Source: Caballeronia arationis
Lineage (GTDB): Bacteria > Pseudomonadota > Gammaproteobacteria > Burkholderiales > Burkholderiaceae
Direction of reading: 5' to 3'
Length of the DNA: 64,000 nt
NCBI RefSeq assembly: GCF_001544975.2
Contig: NZ_FCOG02000018.1
Location: 69,094 to 133,093 of the forward strand
The notes under the pieces are model-generated. The model was not told where the DNA came from, did no database searches, and was given only the letters and a program-made list of their open reading frames with translations. Position 1 is the stretch's first letter, and each line of letters begins with the position of its first letter. The position numbers were made by a program, and so were the translations under genes. Below, in pieces: positions 35,523-43,274 of this stretch.

Positions 35523-35527
35523 AAACC

Positions 35528-36844
35528 TCAGTGGCCGAGCCTTTCGGCCAGTTCGAGATCCTGCTCGCGCGTGACGTCAGTCGAGCCGATGCCCGGCTCC
35601 AGTGCGATATCCGGCCGCATGAAGAACGTCATCACGATGCCGACGGCGAGCAGCCCGAGCGATCCGGCGAACGGCAGCGTCCAGCTTCCGGTGTGATCGA
35701 CGATGAAGCCGAACACGATCGGCGAGAAAATGCCCGCCACCGCCGATCCCGCGTTGACGAGTCCGCTCGCGATGCCGACGTGCTTCGGCGTGATGTCCAT
35801 CGGCACGGCCCAGATCGGCCCGATGGTCATTTCGAGGAAGAAGAACGAAAGGCTCATCGATGCAGCCATGATCGGCAGCGACTTCACGAACATGACCGGC
35901 GCGAGGAAGACGAGCGCGCCGAGGAATGCAACGATGATCATGTTGCGCCGCGCCGCGACCACGTTGCCGGTGCGTTTCAGGATGCGGTCGCTCAGCACGC
36001 CCCCAGCCGTATTACCCACCACGCCTGACAGGAACACGCCTGCCGAAAAGAGCGCCGAGCTTTTCAGGTCGAGGCCGCGTCCGTGCATGAAGAACGTCGG
36101 CAGCCAGGTGAAGAAGAGCCAGCCGGTCCAGCCGTAGCAGAAGTACACGATCATCGTCGGCCCGATGCGCTTGATGAGTCGTCCCCACGGCGTCGGCTCG
36201 CGCGTCTTCTCGATCACGACCTTGCCCGCCGGCGGCAGTTCAGCTTCTTCCTCGGCCGTCATGTGACGATGCTTGCGCGGGTTGTCGGCGAAATACCAGG
36301 CGTAGACGACGACCCAGATCGCCGTCAGCACGCCGACGAGAATGAACGACGCGCGCCACGAGGCAAACGCGACGATGAGCGCGATGAGCGGCGGCGTCAC
36401 CGCATTGCCAAGGCGCGAGAACGAATGCGTGAGGCCCTGCACGAAGCCGCGCTTGCTCGCGGGATACCAGTTCGTCAGCGCGCGCGCCTGAGCGGGCAGC
36501 GCCGCGCCCTCGCCGACACCGAGCAGCATTCGCGCGCAGAACAGCGACACGACGCCGCCCGCGAAGCCCGTCGCGACGGTGGCGACGATCCAGATCGAAG
36601 CGCAGATGGTGAGCGTGGTCTTGGCGCCGAAGCGGTCGCTGACCCAGCCGCCGATCACCTGGCAGATCGCGTAGGTGTATGCGAACGCGGCGAACACGAG
36701 GCCGACGTCGGTGTTGGTCAGATGCAGATCGTCGCGGATCACGCCGGCGGCCGCCGACAGGTTCACGCGATCCAGATACATGATGAACGACATCGCGCAC
36801 ATGATCGCGAGTATCGAGCGGGTGACTTTTGGTCGATGAAACAT
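35528..36844 (-). CDS. ACS-family MFS transporter
   Basis: A 438-residue 12-helix major facilitator. The first helix is MSFIMYLDRVNLSAAAGVI and the motif after it GGWVSDRFGAKTT. ARMLLGVGEGAALPAQARALTNWYPASKRG is the signature second loop. It probably takes up a sugar acid or similar carboxylate. The ATG at 36844 is preceded closely by GGAGGAG. Although separated from the sugar-acid operon by the LysR gene, its promoter carries a near-copy of that regulator's element, so it is likely a second transporter of the same regulon. Confidence 0.85.
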   Translation of the reverse strand: MFHRPKVTRSILAIMCAMSFIMYLDRVNLSAAAGVIRDDLHLTNTDVGLVFAAFAYTYAICQVIGGWVSDRFGAKTTLTICASIWIVATVATGFAGGVVSLFCARMLLGVGEGAALPAQARALTNWYPASKRGFVQGLTHSFSRLGNAVTPPLIALIVAFASWRASFILVGVLTAIWVVVYAWYFADNPRKHRHMTAEEEAELPPAGKVVIEKTREPTPWGRLIKRIGPTMIVYFCYGWTGWLFFTWLPTFFMHGRGLDLKSSALFSAGVFLSGVVGNTAGGVLSDRILKRTGNVVAARRNMIIVAFLGALVFLAPVMFVKSLPIMAASMSLSFFFLEMTIGPIWAVPMDITPKHVGIASGLVNAGSAVAGIFSPIVFGFIVDHTGSWTLPFAGSLGLLAVGIVMTFFMRPDIALEPGIGSTDVTREQDLELAERLGH

Positions 36845-37164
36845 GTCTCCTCCGGTTGCGCTTGGCTGCGCTTCTTTGATGTCATCGCCAGTCCTTCGCA
36901 TGCAGCGAGCGTGCTGCAAAGGACCGCGTGGAGGCCAAGTCTCGGCAATTCAGCGATATCCGTCCACTGAATTTACGGAATGCGTCGATATCCAGTGGTT
37001 ATCGCTCGCCCGCGCGTCTCGAGCCACCGGGCCGCCTGCTCCGGCCTTCGGGCTAATGCTCATGCCGCGAGGGCGCGTTCGTCGTATATTCGCTGTCGGG
37101 CACGTCCGGTTTCCCGCCGTGCGCCTGCGCCGGCTTTCAACGTCATCAGAAGAGGCAGAAATCC
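36845..37164. other. Divergent region between MFS and nadE
   Basis: These 320 bases are non-coding. They hold copy 2 of the LysR control element, annotated separately, and presumably the nadE promoter. I see nothing else of note. Confidence 0.5.
36953..37009. promoter_or_regulatory. LysR control element, copy 2
   Basis: This 57-base module begins GCGATATCCGTCCACTGAAT and ends GTTATCGCTCGC. It has the same length, orientation and internal spacing as copy 1 (first 20 bases 16/20 identical, last 12 bases identical). It lies 109 bases upstream of the MFS start. Confidence 0.6.
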
Positions 37165-38016
37165 ATGAAACCCGATTCGTCGACTGGAACGGACAACGCC
37201 GCGCGCCAGCGCGCGATCGTCGCGGAGTTGCACGTCGCGTCCGATTTCGATGCCGAGACCGAGCGCGAGCGGCGCGTGCGCTTTCTCGCGGAATATCTTT
37301 CGCTTCAGGGCCTGCGCACGTATGTGCTCGGCATCAGCGGCGGCGTCGATTCGAGCGCCGCCGGGCGGCTCGCGCAATTGGCGGTCGAGCGCCTGCGCGC
37401 CACGGGGCGCGAGGCGCATTTCGTCGCGATGCGCCTGCCCTACGGCGAGCAGCACGACGAAAGCGACGCGCAGCGCGCCCTCGGATTCATCCAGCCGGAC
37501 GAGACGCTCGTCGTCAACGTGAAGCCGGCGGCGGACAGCATGCTCGCGTCGCTGCTTCACGACGGCTTCACGTTCACCGACGAGGCACGCCAGGACTTCG
37601 TGCTCGGCAACATCAAGGCGCGCCAGCGGATGATCGCGCAGTACGCCGTAGCGGCCGCGCGGCACGGTCTCGTGATCGGCACCGATCACGCCGCCGAATC
37701 GGTGATGGGCTTCTTCACGAAGTTCGGCGACGGCGGCGCGGACCTGCTGCCGCTCTTCGGCCTGAACAAGCGTCGCGTGCGGGCGCTCGCGGCGCACATG
37801 GGCGCGGCCGAGGCGATCTGGCGCAAGATCCCGACCGCCGATCTGGAAACGCTGACCCCGCAGAAACCCGACGAAGACAGCTACGGCATCACCTATGAAG
37901 ACATCGACGACTTTCTCGAAGGCAAGCCAGTCAGCGAGAGGGTTTACACGACGGTCTTTCGCTTCTACGATGCGACCCGTCACAAGCGTGCGCTGCCGGT
38001 CACGCTTTACGACTGA
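37165..38016 (+). CDS. nadE: Ammonia-dependent NAD+ synthetase
   Basis: A 283-residue NadE enzyme making NAD+ from deamido-NAD+, ATP and ammonia. The PP-loop is LGISGGVDSSAAGRLAQ. GTDHAAESVMGFFTKFGDGGADLLPL and the C-terminal KPDEDSYGITYEDIDDFL are diagnostic of the NH3-dependent class. No glutaminase (nitrilase) domain is fused, and its length equals the E. coli type. It seems to be monocistronic, with the amino-acid-binding protein gene 57 bases downstream having its own ribosome site. There is no functional link with neighbours. Confidence 0.95.
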   Translation: MKPDSSTGTDNAARQRAIVAELHVASDFDAETERERRVRFLAEYLSLQGLRTYVLGISGGVDSSAAGRLAQLAVERLRATGREAHFVAMRLPYGEQHDESDAQRALGFIQPDETLVVNVKPAADSMLASLLHDGFTFTDEARQDFVLGNIKARQRMIAQYAVAAARHGLVIGTDHAAESVMGFFTKFGDGGADLLPLFGLNKRRVRALAAHMGAAEAIWRKIPTADLETLTPQKPDEDSYGITYEDIDDFLEGKPVSERVYTTVFRFYDATRHKRALPVTLYD

Positions 38017-38073
38017 GCGCAGTTGTGTGACGCTTTGCCGGTTATCCGCTGGTCCAAAAAACAGGAGACGTCG

Positions 38074-39195
38074 ATGAACAAGGCACTTCAAGGATTACTG
38101 GCCGTCGCGGCTGCGTCCGCATGCGTGCAGGTCCACGCGCAGGAAGTCGTGACGATCGGCCATTCCGCGCCGCTGACCGGCCCGCAGGCGGTCAACGGCA
38201 AGGACAACGAGAACGGCGCGCGCATGGCCATCGACGATCTCAACAAGCGCGGCGTGACCGTCGCGGGCAAGAAGGTCACCTTCAAACTGGACTCCGAAGA
38301 CGACCAGGCCGACCCAAAGATCGGCGTGCAAATCGCGCAGAAGCTCTCAGACAGCGGCATCGTCGCTGTGGTCGGGCCGTACAACTCGGGCGTTGCGATC
38401 CCCGCGTCGCGGGTCTACAACACGGCTGGCATTCCCATGCTGCCGGTCGCGTCCAATCCCGCGCTGACCAAGCAGGGATTCAAGAACATCTTCCGCATCG
38501 GCGCGAGCGACGAACAACTCGGCGGCACGATGGCCGAATTCGCCGTGAAGACGCTCAAGGCCAAGACCGCGGCGATCATCGACGATCGCACGGCTTACGG
38601 ACAAGGCGTCGCCGAGGAATTCGCGCGCGTCGCGAAGGCCCAGGGGCTGCAGATCGTCGACAACCAGTACACCAATTCCAACGCCACGGACTTTCTCGGC
38701 ATCCTCACCACGATCAAGTCGAAGAACCCGGACGTGATCTTCTTCGGCGGCTATGCGGCCCAGGGTGCGCCGATGGCGAAGCAGATGCGTCAGCGCGGCA
38801 TTCGCGCGAAGCTGCTCGGCGGCGATGGCATCTGCTCGGCCGACATGGGCAAGGTGGCGGGCGCGGATGCGTCCATCGTGTACTGCGCGCAGGGCGGCAC
38901 GTCGCTCGACAAGACCCCGGCGGGCAGCGACTTCCTGAAGCGCTACAAGGACACGTATCACACCGACACGCAGGTGTACGCAGTCAGCTACTACGACGGC
39001 GTGATGCTGCTCGCCGACGCGATGGTCAAGGCAGGCACGACCACGGACAAGGCGAAGCTGATCGCCCAGCTGGCGAAGTCGGATTACAAGGGCATTGCGG
39101 GCACCTATTCGTTCGATCCGAAGGGCGACCTGATCGGCGCGCCGACGACCGTGTACATAATCAAGAACGGCTTGCCCGCGCCTTACGGGCAATGA
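38074..39195 (+). CDS. Branched-chain amino-acid-type ABC substrate-binding protein (LivK-like)
   Basis: A 373-residue periplasmic binding protein. A Sec signal peptide ends at about VHAQ-E (22-23). The mature part is a type I periplasmic fold with IGHSAPLTGPQAVNGKDNENG, VVGPYNSGVAIPAS and the TAYGQGVAEEF stretch typical of Leu/Ile/Val-binding proteins. AGGAGA precedes the ATG. No permease or ATPase genes adjoin it, so it must share an ABC transporter encoded elsewhere. The gene directly downstream (10-base gap) encodes a trans-3-hydroxyproline dehydratase, so hydroxyproline or a similar imino acid could be the ligand. That is an inference. Confidence 0.88.
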   Translation: MNKALQGLLAVAAASACVQVHAQEVVTIGHSAPLTGPQAVNGKDNENGARMAIDDLNKRGVTVAGKKVTFKLDSEDDQADPKIGVQIAQKLSDSGIVAVVGPYNSGVAIPASRVYNTAGIPMLPVASNPALTKQGFKNIFRIGASDEQLGGTMAEFAVKTLKAKTAAIIDDRTAYGQGVAEEFARVAKAQGLQIVDNQYTNSNATDFLGILTTIKSKNPDVIFFGGYAAQGAPMAKQMRQRGIRAKLLGGDGICSADMGKVAGADASIVYCAQGGTSLDKTPAGSDFLKRYKDTYHTDTQVYAVSYYDGVMLLADAMVKAGTTTDKAKLIAQLAKSDYKGIAGTYSFDPKGDLIGAPTTVYIIKNGLPAPYGQ

Positions 39196-39205
39196 TGGAG
39201 AACGC

Positions 39206-40213
39206 ATGAAGATCACGAAGGCGATCAGCACAGTCGAAGTTCATACCGGCGGCGAGGCGTTTCGCATCGTCACGAGCGGGCTGCCGAGGATGCAGGGCAA
39301 GACCATCGTCGCGCGGCGCGCGTGGCTCAAGGAACACGCCGACCACATCCGTCGCGCGCTGATGTTCGAGCCGCGCGGGCACGCCGACATGTACGGCGGC
39401 TACCTGACCGAACCCGTTAGCGAAGGCGCGGACTTCGGCGTGATCTTCGTGCACAACGAAGGCTACAGCGACCACTGCGGGCACGGCGTGATCGGACTCG
39501 CGACCGCCGCCGTCGAACTGGGCTGGATAGAACGCACGTCGCCGGAGACGCGTGTGGGGATCGACGCGCCGTGCGGCTTCATCGAAGCGTTCGTCCAGTG
39601 GGACGGCGACCATGCGGGCAACGTGCGCTTCGTCAACGTACCGTCGTTCATCTGGAAGCGCGACGTGACGGTCGACACGCCCAGCTTCGGCAAGGTGACC
39701 GGCGATATCGCGTTCGGCGGCGCATTCTACTTCTATGCGGACGGCGCGCCGTTCGACCTGCCGGTGCGCGAGTCCGCCGTCGAACGGCTCATCGCGTTCG
39801 GCGCGGAGGTGAAGGCCGCGGCGAACGCGGCGTTCAAGGTCGTGCATCCGGAAATACCGGAACTGAACCACATCTACGGGACGATCATCGCAAACAGTCC
39901 GCGGCATGCAGGGTCCACGCAAGCCAACTGCTGCGTGTTCGCCGACCGCGAAGTCGACCGCTCGCCAACGGGCTCGGGCACCGCGGGCCGCGTCGCCCAG
40001 CTCTATCTGCGCGGACGGCTAGGCCGTGACGAGACGCTCGTCAACGAATCGGTGATCGGCACGGTGTTCAAGGGACGCGTCCTGCGCGAGACGAAACTCG
40101 GCGAGTTCGACGCCGTGATTCCCGAAGTGGAAGGCAATGCGTACATCTGCGGCTTTGCGAACTGGATCATCGACGAGCGCGATCCGCTGACCTACGGATT
40201 CCTCGTACGGTGA
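39206..40213 (+). CDS. trans-3-hydroxy-L-proline dehydratase (proline racemase family)
   Basis: A 335-residue proline-racemase-family enzyme. Racemases and 4-hydroxyproline epimerases use two Cys. Here the first is kept (Cys91 in YSDHCGHG) but the second is Thr255 in DRSPTGSGTAGR. That Cys/Thr pair is the known signature of trans-3-hydroxy-L-proline dehydratases, which make pyrroline-2-carboxylate. The partner reductase is not in this window. The gene follows the LivK-like binding protein by 10 bases with GGAG upstream, so uptake and the first catabolic step appear co-transcribed. Confidence 0.88.
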   Translation: MKITKAISTVEVHTGGEAFRIVTSGLPRMQGKTIVARRAWLKEHADHIRRALMFEPRGHADMYGGYLTEPVSEGADFGVIFVHNEGYSDHCGHGVIGLATAAVELGWIERTSPETRVGIDAPCGFIEAFVQWDGDHAGNVRFVNVPSFIWKRDVTVDTPSFGKVTGDIAFGGAFYFYADGAPFDLPVRESAVERLIAFGAEVKAAANAAFKVVHPEIPELNHIYGTIIANSPRHAGSTQANCCVFADREVDRSPTGSGTAGRVAQLYLRGRLGRDETLVNESVIGTVFKGRVLRETKLGEFDAVIPEVEGNAYICGFANWIIDERDPLTYGFLVR

Positions 40214-40254
40214 GCGCGTTACTCGGGCGTACGTAGTCACCCCAGCCGCGACAT

Positions 40255-41217
40255 CTACCCGCTTTCCTTCGTCACGAGTTGCACCGGTGTTTCGATGTAC
40301 GGCGAAAGGTCGCGCTGCTTCCTCCCTTCGACGAGCGCCTTCAACGCCACATCGATGCCGAACACGGCCTGTCGCGCCGCGAACTGCTCGACGGTCGCGA
40401 GCACGCGGCCGTCCGCAAGCATCGGGCGGATCTGCCCGATGTTGTTGTAGCCGGTCACATACACGCGCCCGCTGCGTCCCAGCGCGCGCACGACGCCCGC
40501 CGCGCCGATCGCGATGTTGTCGTTGCCGCACAGAAGAGCGCGAATGCCCGGATGCGCGTTCAGCATCGACGACGCAATCTCCCGGCCGCTCGACACGCTC
40601 CAGTCGCCCGCCTGCACCGCGACGATCTTCACGCCGGCCGCATCCATCGCTTCCCTGAAGCCCGCCGTGCGCTCCTCCGCATTGCGTTCCGCCGCCGCGC
40701 CTTCGATCACGCCCACTTCATCGCGCGGCTTCAGCCGCTGCGCGAGATATTGCCCGACGAGACGCGCGCCCTTGCGGCTGTCCGGTCCGACGAACGGAAT
40801 CGAAACCTGCGCCGCGTCTTCCGCCGCATCGTCGAACGGATTGTCGATCGCGATCACGACGATCCCCGCCGCAACCGCCTTCGCGGCCACCGGCACGAGT
40901 GCCTTCGAATCGGCCGGCGCGATGACGATCGCAGCCGCCTTCGCGACGATCATCTCTTCGACGAGCCTGATCTGCCCGGCCGTATCGGTTTCGGTTGCGG
41001 TGCCGCTCGTCGTCAGGTCGAGTTGCGACGCGTAGTGTCGCTGATAGTTCGTCGCACCGTCGATCATCGCGACGACGAATGGGTCGTCGACCGACTTCAT
41101 GACGAGCGCAATCCCGAACTTGCGGTCCGCGACCGCCGAGGCGCCCGTCGCCCGGCTAAGCCCGACCGCCGCGAGCGCGGACGCCGCAAGCATGCGGCGG
41201 CGAAGAATGCGTGTCAT
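40255..41217 (-). CDS. Sugar ABC substrate-binding protein (RbsB type)
   Basis: A 320-residue periplasmic binding protein of the ribose/galactose class. An Arg-rich N-terminus (ILRRRMLAASALAAVGL) leads a signal peptide ending near GASA. The mature part has the RbsB-like VMKSVDDPFVVAMIDGA, IVIAPADSKALVPV, IDNPFDD, CGNDNIAIGA and VTGYNNIGQIRPM stretches that line the sugar site. No permease or ATPase is adjacent, so it is an orphan or works with a distant ABC system. No convincing ribosome site precedes the ATG at 41217, so the start is uncertain. It ends convergently with the hydroxyproline dehydratase. Confidence 0.82.
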   Translation of the reverse strand: MTRILRRRMLAASALAAVGLSRATGASAVADRKFGIALVMKSVDDPFVVAMIDGATNYQRHYASQLDLTTSGTATETDTAGQIRLVEEMIVAKAAAIVIAPADSKALVPVAAKAVAAGIVVIAIDNPFDDAAEDAAQVSIPFVGPDSRKGARLVGQYLAQRLKPRDEVGVIEGAAAERNAEERTAGFREAMDAAGVKIVAVQAGDWSVSSGREIASSMLNAHPGIRALLCGNDNIAIGAAGVVRALGRSGRVYVTGYNNIGQIRPMLADGRVLATVEQFAARQAVFGIDVALKALVEGRKQRDLSPYIETPVQLVTKESG

Positions 41218-41302
41218 CTGGAGGGTCGTCGTGTCATGGCAGGCGATGACCGATTGTACCTTCGCATGCTTCGCCGTCAGGCGCGATAAAACCCGCACTC
41301 GA

Positions 41303-41352
41303 CTGCTTCTCCGCGCAACACCCTGGACTGTCCGCTGTGCCGCTTTGCAACA
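41303..41352 (+). promoter_or_regulatory. Possible activator sites upstream of PQQ dehydrogenase
   Basis: Two 18-base elements, at 41303-41320 and 41335-41352, both end in GCAACA and are 32 bases apart. They partly match the TTGCTCC-N5-GCAACA repeats upstream of pqqA. They sit 55-105 bases before the -24 box, the normal place for sigma-54 activator binding. Similarity in the left halves is only 4-5 of 7. Confidence 0.4.
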
Positions 41353-41406
41353 CCTGCACCGGCAGGCTTCTCGCGCTCACGACCGCGCGGCGGCCCTGTC
41401 CGCCAA

Positions 41407-41422
41407 TGGCATACGACTTGCC
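41407..41422 (+). promoter_or_regulatory. Sigma-54 (-24/-12) promoter of PQQ dehydrogenase
   Basis: TGGCATACGACTTGCC has GG and GC elements at exactly the spacing of the consensus TGGCACG-N4-TTGCW. It lies 68 bases before the dehydrogenase ATG, with a sigma-54 activator gene nearby at 45119. Confidence 0.7.
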
Positions 41423-41489
41423 TTGAGCCTTGCGCAGCGCCCCCCACGATACCGCGCTGCGTCACAACGAATACATCAAGGAGACAGGG

Positions 41490-43205
41490 ATGAGAACGAC
41501 TTCGATACCGAGGCTCACGGCACTCGCCGCGATCACGACGACGGCGCTCGCCGCCGTGTACGCATACGCCGCCGATGCGTACCCGCCCGTGACCTACGAG
41601 CGCCTCACGGACGCGCAGGAGGACCCGGGCTGGCTCACCTACTACCGCAACTACGGAGGCCAGTCGCACTCGCCCCTCAAGCAGATCGATACCTCGAACG
41701 TGAAGAAGCTGAAGCAGGTGTGGAGCTACAAGTTTCCGGCCGAGCTTCAGCAGGGCTTCGAAGCGACGCCGCTCGTGAACGGCCGCTATCTCTTCGTCAC
41801 CACGCCGAAGGACAACGTCTATGCCTTCGATGCCGCGACCGGCAAGCCACTCTGGAAATACGAGCCGAAGCTCGGTGCGGAATCGTTCAAGACCGCCTGC
41901 TGCGACGTAATCAACCGGGGCGTCGCGCTCTATGGAAAGAACGTCTATGTCGCGATGCTCTCCGGCGACGTGGCCGCGCTCGACGCACAGACCGGCGCGC
42001 TTGTCTGGAAGAAGCAGATGTTCGAGCCGGGCATCGGCTATGCGTTCTCGCTTGCGCCGCTTGCGCTCGACGGCAAGCTGATCGTCGGCAGCGCGGGCGG
42101 CGAGTATGGCGCGCGCGGCTTCATCGCGGCGCTGAGCCCCGACGATGGCAACGTCCTCTGGAAGCGCTTCACGGTGCCCGCCGCGAACGAGCAACACGGC
42201 GATACCTGGCCGAAGGGCATGCAGGAGCACGGCGGCGCGCCCGCCTGGCTGACGGGCACCTACGACTCGGGATCGAAGACGCTCTACTGGGGCGTCGGCA
42301 ATCCGGGCCCGTGGCTCGCCGACCTGCGCCCCGGCGACAACCTCTATTCCGACTCGCTGCTCGCACTCGATCCGCAAACGGGCGATCTCAAGTGGCACTA
42401 CCAGTACACGCGTCACGACACGTGGGACTACGACGGCGTGAACACGCCGGTCCTTGCGAAGATCACCTACGAGCAGAAGGACTACGACGCCATCGTCCAC
42501 GCGGACCGCAACGGCTACTTCCACGCGATCGACCGCACGACCGGCAAGCTGATCTACGCGAAGCCGTTCGTCACCGCGACTTCGGTTAAGGGCTACACCC
42601 CGGATGGCAAGCCGATCCAGGACGACTCGAAATATCCGAAGGTCGGCACGACGATCGAAACGTGTCCGAGCTTCCTCGGCGGCAAGAACTGGTGGTCGGT
42701 TTCCTACGATCCGGAGAAGCATCTCGCGTTCGTGCCTTCGCTGCATGCGTGCATGTCGCTGTCGGGCAAGTCGGTGAACTTCATGGAAGGCCTGCCGTAT
42801 CTCGGCGAGGGCTTCGAGATCAAGCCGGAACCGGGCAGCAAGGGCTATGGCGAGTTGCAGGCCATCGACGTTAATACCGGCAAGAAGGTCTGGAGCCACT
42901 GGACCAAGCTGCCCTGGAACGGCGGCGTCGCGACGACTGCGGGCGGCCTCGCGTTCAGCGGCTCGCTCGACGGCCACCTGTACGCCTTCGACGAAACGAA
43001 CGGCAAGATCCTCTGGCAAAGCCCGAAGCTTGCGAGCGGGATCATCGCGCAGCCTTCGGTGTTCGAAGTCGACGGTCAGGAATACGTCGCGATCCTCGCG
43101 GGCTACGGCGGCGCCAATCCGATCTGGGGCGGCCCGATGGCGAAGGCCGCCGAGAAGATTCCGCGCGGCGGCACGCTCTACGTGTTCGCATTGCAGCACG
43201 GCTGA
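41490..43205 (+). CDS. PQQ-dependent alcohol dehydrogenase, lanthanide type
   Basis: A 571-residue periplasmic quinoprotein with a signal peptide ending near AYAADA and an eight-bladed propeller. It has the adjacent-Cys pair 137-138 (ESFKTACCDV) that stacks on PQQ, metal ligands Glu205 (GGEYG) and Asn271 (GNPGPW), and catalytic Asp313 in TWDYDG. Asp315, two residues later, is the extra metal ligand found in lanthanide-dependent XoxF/ExaF/PedH enzymes; calcium enzymes have Ala or another residue there. It oxidises primary alcohols to aldehydes and hands electrons to cytochrome c. AAGGAG precedes the ATG. It has a sigma-54 promoter and is followed by a cytochrome fusion. Whether methanol or longer alcohols are preferred cannot be told. 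Confidence 0.9.
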   Translation: MRTTSIPRLTALAAITTTALAAVYAYAADAYPPVTYERLTDAQEDPGWLTYYRNYGGQSHSPLKQIDTSNVKKLKQVWSYKFPAELQQGFEATPLVNGRYLFVTTPKDNVYAFDAATGKPLWKYEPKLGAESFKTACCDVINRGVALYGKNVYVAMLSGDVAALDAQTGALVWKKQMFEPGIGYAFSLAPLALDGKLIVGSAGGEYGARGFIAALSPDDGNVLWKRFTVPAANEQHGDTWPKGMQEHGGAPAWLTGTYDSGSKTLYWGVGNPGPWLADLRPGDNLYSDSLLALDPQTGDLKWHYQYTRHDTWDYDGVNTPVLAKITYEQKDYDAIVHADRNGYFHAIDRTTGKLIYAKPFVTATSVKGYTPDGKPIQDDSKYPKVGTTIETCPSFLGGKNWWSVSYDPEKHLAFVPSLHACMSLSGKSVNFMEGLPYLGEGFEIKPEPGSKGYGELQAIDVNTGKKVWSHWTKLPWNGGVATTAGGLAFSGSLDGHLYAFDETNGKILWQSPKLASGIIAQPSVFEVDGQEYVAILAGYGGANPIWGGPMAKAAEKIPRGGTLYVFALQHG

Positions 43206-43274
43206 TCGAGCGATGCCGCCCGTCGTCGATACGGGCGGCATCGCGAGTACCGAATCCCTGAAGGAAACACTCCC

